Shown here: one piece after another, positions 12,989 to 17,564 of the stretch
Position numbering within the stretch: position 1 is the first letter of the stretch
How the letters are laid out: the number at the start of each line of letters is the position of its first letter
Origin: JALZIF01 sp964584905
GTDB lineage: Bacteria; Gemmatimonadota; Gemmatimonadetes; Gemmatimonadales; Gemmatimonadaceae
Length of the DNA: 17,564 nt
NCBI GenBank assembly: GCA_964584905.1
Contig: CAZPCC010000192.1
Span: forward strand, 1 to 17,564
Reading direction: 5' to 3'
Program-made: the position numbers and the translations under genes
Notes under the pieces: generated by a model
What the model was told of the DNA's origin: nothing
The model's input: the letters and a program-made list of their open reading frames with translations, nothing else
Databases searched by the model: none

Positions 12989-15229
12989 TCAAAGTCCCAT
13001 CTCGCGCACCAACGCATCGAATCGCCGATGCCCGCGCAGAGGGTCCAGTAGCGGGTTGACCTTGAGATAGGCGAGCCATCCACGGCGGTCCGCGCGTGCG
13101 CGCTCCGCCCAGTCCATCGCGCCATCGATCTCGCCGAGCCCGATCAGAATAGTGGCGAATGCGACGGGCGATACGTATTCGCGCGCGGCACGCGCCTCGA
13201 GCCTGATGAGAATGTCTCGTGACTCTGCTTCCCGTCCCATGCGCGCCAGTACGTAACCGAGCGTGGCCTGGGTATAGGTGCCTGATTCCGGGAGCAGCAG
13301 CGCTTCCTCGAGTACGCGCACCGCTTCGTCGTACGCCCCATCGAGGCCAAGCGTCAGCCCGAGAAAGCGGTACGTCTCCTCCGCGTTAGGATTCATCGTG
13401 ATCGCCCGGTCCAGATGGTACCGCGCCTGCTCGTAGCGCCGCGCATAGAAGTAGGCCCCGGCGAGCGACCGGCGCGCCGACACGGATCCGGGGTCGAGCT
13501 CGACGGCCGTGTGGCTCTCGACCAATGCCTCCTCGAGTGAGCCGCGGGAGATGAGAAGGAAGGCAAACCACTGATGGGCGGACGCATAACGAGAATCGAG
13601 CGAGATAGACCTGCGAAACTCGCGCTCCGACGCCGTCCAGTCCCAATCGTGGATGAACAGGCTCCACGCCAGTGATGCGTGCGCTTCGGCAAGTGAGTCA
13701 TCCAGCTCGATCGCCCGGCGCGCGTACGTCTTGGCCGCTTCGAACCCCTCGGCGACCGGTACGCTGCGGTAGTCGACGCCCAGGGCATGACTGTCCGCCA
13801 GTCCGGTGTACGCCAGGGCGTAGCCAGGATCTTCGGCGATCGCCTGCTCGAAATAACCGATCGCGGCAGCGATTCCATCCTGGGTGCGGCGGTTCCACTC
13901 ATAACGACCCTTGAGGTACAACCTGTACGCCAGAGCGTTCGCCGTGTGCCGCTTGGCCGGCTGCGCAGCCAGGTCGGCGAACGATGTGGCCCGGAGCGTG
14001 CCGACGATGGTGCGCGCTATCTCGTCCTGAATCGCGAACACGTCATCCAGTTCCCGGTCATAACGCTGCGACCACAGGAGACGGCCATCCTCGGTCGAAC
14101 TGAGCTGAACGGTGATCCGGAGTTTGCGTCCGGACCGCCGGACGGTTCCCTCCAGCACGTTGGCGCAGTCGATCAGGGCGCCGATCGCCCTAACGTCCTG
14201 AGGCTTTCCCTTCAGGGCGAACACGGAGGTTCGCGATGCGACGCGGATTCCCTCCACCTTCGCCAGCGCATCGATCAGCTCGTCGGTGATGCCATCGCTC
14301 AGATACTCGTTCTCAGGATCGGAGCTGGTGTTGACGAACGGCAGTACCGCGACGCTCCTCGTCTTTGTCGGAGAGAGCCGTGAGTGCTGCAACTCCGTTT
14401 GCAGGGCGGAGATGAAAGCGGTGGTCGTCGCGAACCGGTGCGCCGGATCCTTCGCCAACGCACGGCCAATCGCAGCATCTACCGATGGCGGAACCTCCGG
14501 TGCGATCGCGCGCACCTTGGGAGGAGCTTCCGTTACGTGCTTCACCATCACCGTCTGTGCCGACTGGCCACTGAACGGAGGCTCACCGGTGAGCATCTCG
14601 TAGAGGACGACAGCCAGGCTGTACACATCGCTCCGCCCGTCGAGTTCCGGCTCGCCGCTCGCCTGTTCGGGACTCATGTACTCGGGCGTGCCAATGGCCA
14701 GTCCCGTCGCGGTAACCGCATCACCCGAATCGCCGCAGCAAGCGCGGGCGATGCCGAAGTCGGCGAGCAGCGCATGCCCGTCGGCGAAGAGGATGTTCTC
14801 CGGCTTCACATCGCGGTGGACGAATCCGGCGCGGTGCGCGTAGTCGAGCCCCGCGCCGATCTCCGAGGCCATGCGAAGGGCTTCGACCAGCGGAATGCGG
14901 CGCTCGAGGCGAAGCCGGTCGCGCAGCGATCCGCCGGTTACGTACGACGAGACGTAGTAGAGTAGCCCGCCTGCCTCGCCGGAGTCGATCAGCGGAACGA
15001 GATGCGGATGTGACAGCCGCGCGGCGATGCCTATCTCACGCAGAAAGCGCTGTGCGCCGAGTGAGGCACCCAGCTCCGGACGCAAGACCTTTATCGCGAC
15101 CTGGCGCCCGTGCTTGAGCTCTTCCGCGAGATAGACGGTCGCCATTCCGCCGCGGCCAATCTCGCGCGTTACGGTGTACTTGTCCGCGAGCAGCTCCTGG
15201 ACATCGCGCAGCGACTCGGTCTCGAGCAT
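12989..15229 (-). CDS. Serine/threonine protein kinase with TolB-like and TPR domains
   Basis: From Met at 15229 the protein is 746 residues. The Hanks-type kinase domain (about 18-275) has GRGGMATV (25-32), VAIK with K47, HRDVKPEN (138-145, catalytic D140), DFG (157-159) and GTPEYMSPEQ (180-189), so it should be active. A TolB/FlgO-like domain follows (about 291-415, SVAVLPFVN near its start, LSDGITDELI, and a VLEGTVRRSG strand region), then a tetratricopeptide array (about 430-700). No transmembrane helix separates kinase and sensor-like parts, so a cytoplasmic protein is likely. An upstream in-frame ATG at 15289 would add 20 residues, but it lacks an RBS and sits next to a possible minus 10 (TAGATT, 15290-15295 on the minus strand). 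The 15229 start gives the usual family N-terminus. It is divergent from the permease at 15421. Targets are unknown. Confidence 0.9.
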   Translation of the reverse strand: MLETESLRDVQELLADKYTVTREIGRGGMATVYLAEELKHGRQVAIKVLRPELGASLGAQRFLREIGIAARLSHPHLVPLIDSGEAGGLLYYVSSYVTGGSLRDRLRLERRIPLVEALRMASEIGAGLDYAHRAGFVHRDVKPENILFADGHALLADFGIARACCGDSGDAVTATGLAIGTPEYMSPEQASGEPELDGRSDVYSLAVVLYEMLTGEPPFSGQSAQTVMVKHVTEAPPKVRAIAPEVPPSVDAAIGRALAKDPAHRFATTTAFISALQTELQHSRLSPTKTRSVAVLPFVNTSSDPENEYLSDGITDELIDALAKVEGIRVASRTSVFALKGKPQDVRAIGALIDCANVLEGTVRRSGRKLRITVQLSSTEDGRLLWSQRYDRELDDVFAIQDEIARTIVGTLRATSFADLAAQPAKRHTANALAYRLYLKGRYEWNRRTQDGIAAAIGYFEQAIAEDPGYALAYTGLADSHALGVDYRSVPVAEGFEAAKTYARRAIELDDSLAEAHASLAWSLFIHDWDWTASEREFRRSISLDSRYASAHQWFAFLLISRGSLEEALVESHTAVELDPGSVSARRSLAGAYFYARRYEQARYHLDRAITMNPNAEETYRFLGLTLGLDGAYDEAVRVLEEALLLPESGTYTQATLGYVLARMGREAESRDILIRLEARAAREYVSPVAFATILIGLGEIDGAMDWAERARADRRGWLAYLKVNPLLDPLRGHRRFDALVREMGL

Positions 15230-15420
15230 GCCTGGTAACGTGTGCGGGTCACGTCTCGCAGCCGGCGGGACCGGGCGAGAACACGCCATAATCTAGCGTG
15301 GCACGCCAGACCCGGGGTCCAGGGTCACGAATCCTCGTGCGCGAATGCCCGTAGTAGAAACCATCCATATCGGCCCTGTGTCCAACTCGCAGCCCGCTGC
15401 ACCTCTGAGGCCATCCCGCG
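15230..15420. promoter_or_regulatory. Divergent promoter region between kinase and permease genes
   Basis: This 191-bp spacer must serve both genes. On the minus strand TAGATT (15290-15295) resembles a minus 10 and would give the kinase a leader of about 50 nt. On the + strand CATAAT (15287-15292) differs from the minus 10 consensus at one base, about 130 nt before the permease ATG. No good minus 35 pairs with either, so both are tentative. No operator-like palindrome stands out. Confidence 0.25.
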
Positions 15421-17564
15421 ATGAATGATCTGATCACCGACATCCGCTACGCGCTTCGAGCGCTGCGCAAGGCGCCCGGCTTCACCCTGGTTGCCGTTCT
15501 CACGTTGGCACTGGGGATCGGAGCGAATAGCGCGATCTTCAGCGTTCTGAACGGTGTGGTTCTGCGCCCGCTGCCGTATGCGCAGCCGGACCAACTGGTG
15601 AGCGTCGCAAGCAAGTTTCCCACGCTTGGCTTCGATGAGTTCTGGATTTCGCCGCCGGAGTATCTCGAGCTTCAGGAGCGCAGCAGGGCACTCGCTTCCT
15701 TTGGCGGCTATCGCACCGGGCAGGTGAGCATTGGCGGAACGGCAACGCCGATGCGCGTCACGTCGGCGGTCGCCACGCACGAGCTGTTCACGACGTTAGG
15801 CGTTGCCGCAATGCTCGGCCGTCCGTTCAACTCCGAGGAAGATGTACCCAACGGCGAGAATGTCGTGACGCTGTCGCACGATCTGTGGCAGCGGGCATTT
15901 GCCGGCGACCCCCAGATCGTTGGCCAGACCATTCAGGTGAACGGCAATGCCTCACGCGTGACCGGTGTGATGCCGCCCGGCTTCGATGTCGCGGATGCGG
16001 GGGTCGAGGTGTGGATTCCCGTAGCAATCGACCGCGCGAACCGGCAGAATCGCGGGTCGCACTTCCTGAACGTAGTCGCCAGGCGCGCTCCCGGTGTTTC
16101 GTTCGAGCAGGCGGAGGCGGAGATGCGCACCCTGGTCGCGCAGTGGGCCAGCCTCAATCCGGACACTCACGTTCCGGTTCCCGACAACCATCCCATCTTT
16201 CTCACCGATCTGCGGGAGAAGATGATCGGCGGAATCCGTCCGGCACTCATGCTGCTGCTGGGCGCGGTGGCGTTCGTGCTGCTCATCGCCTGCGCCAACG
16301 TGGCGAACCTGCTGCTGGCCCGGGCGGAGACGCGCCAGCGCGAGGTAGCGGTGCGCGCGGCGATCGGTGCCGGCCGTGGGCGCCTGGTGCGTCAATTTCT
16401 GACGGAGGGCGTGGTGCTGGCGATGATCGGCGGCGCCATGGGCCTGGCGCTCGGATACGCCGGCGTGCGTCTGCTCATAGCCACCAACCCCGATGGCATT
16501 CCGCGGGCCGAAGGAATCGGCCTCGATCCGAGCGTGGTGCTGTTCACCTTCATCCTGACGCTGGTTACCGGGCTGCTCTTCGGTCTTGCGCCGGCGCTCA
16601 ATCTTACGCGACGCGCCATGGCGACTGCCTTGCGCGACAGCGCCGGACGGACGACCGCCGCCGGCGTAAGGCTCCGGGTGCGCCGGCTGCTGGTGGTCGG
16701 CGAGGTGGCGCTGGCGGTGATCCTCGTCGTCGGATCGGCGCTGCTGCTGCGCAGCTTCGCCGAACTGCTGCGTGTCGAGCCGGGTTTCCGCGCGGAGCGG
16801 CTGCTGACCTTTCAGATTTTCCTACCGGGCGCCAATTACGAGAACCCCGTTGCACAGAATGCATTCTTCGAGCGTCTTCTGCCTGGTCTGCGCGCGCTAC
16901 CCGGTGTTACGGCTGTCTCGGCGATGAGCGGGCTACCCCCGCGGCGGGACGTGAACGCGAATGACTTCAGCTTCGAAGGACTGACGCCGACACCTGACGG
17001 GCCGGTGCACAACGTCGACTATTATCAGTTCGTCACCCGGGATTATCTCGAAACGATGGAGATTCCACTGGTCGCCGGTCGTACCTTCAGCGGAGCCGAC
17101 GAAGCGGAAGGCGCCGCGACCGTGCTTGTCAACGAGCGTCTGGTTCGAACGTTCTACTCCGGCATGGATCCCATCGGTCAGCGCGTTCGCCCGCCTGGCC
17201 CGGATATACCGTGGTTGACTATTGTGGGAGTGGTGCGGGATGTGAAACAGGGCGGGCTCGATGAGGAAACCGGTACCGAGGTCTATTTCCTCTATCCGCA
17301 AGTCGGAAGAGCCGTCGGCTTCGCGCCTCGATCGATGAACGTGGTCGTTCGGACGTCCGGTGATCCGCTGGCGATGGCTTCGGCGGTCCGCTCGGAGGTG
17401 CGCACGCTCGACGCATCGCTCCCGGTCGCGAATCTGGCGAGCATGGAAGAAGTGTTGTCGACTTCGCTCGCGCGTCCGCGCTTTCTCACGCTGCTGCTAG
17501 GCATCTTCGCGGCCGTCGCGCTCGCGCTCGCAGCGATCGGAACATACGGCGTGATGTCGTACTC
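15421..17564 (+). CDS. ABC-type MacB/FtsX-family permease, ADOP-like (3' end outside window)
   Basis: An uninterrupted frame of 714 codons runs from ATG 15421 off the right edge. The architecture is that of duplicated orphan permeases (MacB_PCD plus FtsX, twice): TM1 about 21-43; first periplasmic MacB_PCD domain about 50-240; TM2-TM4 about 276-301, 331-354 and 371-397; TM5 about 423-446; second periplasmic domain about 447-670; and the start of a sixth helix (about 689-714) where the window ends. FtsX signature stretches include CANVANLLLARAETRQREVA and RAAIGAGRGRL. The N-terminal DIRYALRALRKAPGFTLVAV is typical of the ADOP group (about 800-900 residues), so roughly the last 100 residues are missing. 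No ATP-binding subunit is visible. The substrate is unknown; relatives move lipids, peptides or antibiotics, or transmit mechanical signals. The RBS is weak (GAGG about 12 nt upstream). Confidence 0.9.
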   Translation, partial: MNDLITDIRYALRALRKAPGFTLVAVLTLALGIGANSAIFSVLNGVVLRPLPYAQPDQLVSVASKFPTLGFDEFWISPPEYLELQERSRALASFGGYRTGQVSIGGTATPMRVTSAVATHELFTTLGVAAMLGRPFNSEEDVPNGENVVTLSHDLWQRAFAGDPQIVGQTIQVNGNASRVTGVMPPGFDVADAGVEVWIPVAIDRANRQNRGSHFLNVVARRAPGVSFEQAEAEMRTLVAQWASLNPDTHVPVPDNHPIFLTDLREKMIGGIRPALMLLLGAVAFVLLIACANVANLLLARAETRQREVAVRAAIGAGRGRLVRQFLTEGVVLAMIGGAMGLALGYAGVRLLIATNPDGIPRAEGIGLDPSVVLFTFILTLVTGLLFGLAPALNLTRRAMATALRDSAGRTTAAGVRLRVRRLLVVGEVALAVILVVGSALLLRSFAELLRVEPGFRAERLLTFQIFLPGANYENPVAQNAFFERLLPGLRALPGVTAVSAMSGLPPRRDVNANDFSFEGLTPTPDGPVHNVDYYQFVTRDYLETMEIPLVAGRTFSGADEAEGAATVLVNERLVRTFYSGMDPIGQRVRPPGPDIPWLTIVGVVRDVKQGGLDEETGTEVYFLYPQVGRAVGFAPRSMNVVVRTSGDPLAMASAVRSEVRTLDASLPVANLASMEEVLSTSLARPRFLTLLLGIFAAVALALAAIGTYGVMSY

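Overview
This is a high-G+C (about 60% or more by eye) bacterial window. It carries a nearly complete lower phenylacetate (paa) pathway, with accessory metabolic and regulatory genes on both sides. Several traits point to a soil Gemmatimonadota or a related lineage: a single-chain fusion of branched-chain 2-oxoacid dehydrogenase E1 alpha and beta, a large serine/threonine kinase–TolB-like–TPR protein, a divergent MacB/FtsX 'ADOP'-type permease, and repeated intergenic palindromes. The phylum is inferred from gene content, because no rRNA or other phylogenetic marker is present.

Layout. 1-278 is the 3' end of an unrecognised gene on the + strand. 279-604 is intergenic and holds a long inverted-repeat element (family A, copy 1). 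605-1945 (-) is an exported M20-family amidohydrolase. 1946-2273 holds family A copy 2. 2274-5791 (-) is a two-gene operon: a CNNM/CorC ('hemolysin') membrane protein, then the E1 alpha/beta fusion, joined by an ATGA stop/start overlap. After a 165-bp divergent spacer, 5957-12683 (+) runs paaG, paaH, paaI, paaJ, paaY, paaZ. The first four genes are tightly packed. A short GGGAATCGG repeat precedes paaY, and a second inverted-repeat family (B) lies between paaY and paaZ. 12684-12988 contains a strongly structured segment: an extended Shine-Dalgarno sequence, a nested GC hairpin and a rho-independent terminator. It looks like a small RNA or a tiny-ORF transcript. 12989-15229 (-) is the kinase–TPR protein. 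15421 to the right edge (+) is an ABC-type permease cut off by the window end.

How the genes work together. PaaG isomerises ring-1,2-epoxyphenylacetyl-CoA to the oxepin. PaaZ opens the ring with its MaoC half and oxidises the aldehyde with its ALDH half. PaaJ, PaaG and PaaH carry out the beta-oxidation-like steps to acetyl-CoA and succinyl-CoA. PaaI removes dead-end or stalled CoA esters, and PaaY probably assists thioester housekeeping. The ring-activating genes (paaK, paaABCDE) and a PaaX/PaaR regulator are not in the window. The E1 fusion has no E2 or E3 gene beside it, so its partners must be encoded elsewhere.

The least explained parts are the structured RNA at 12801-12958, the palindromic repeat families, and a CGTTAGG heptamer that recurs in several reading frames and in intergenic DNA.
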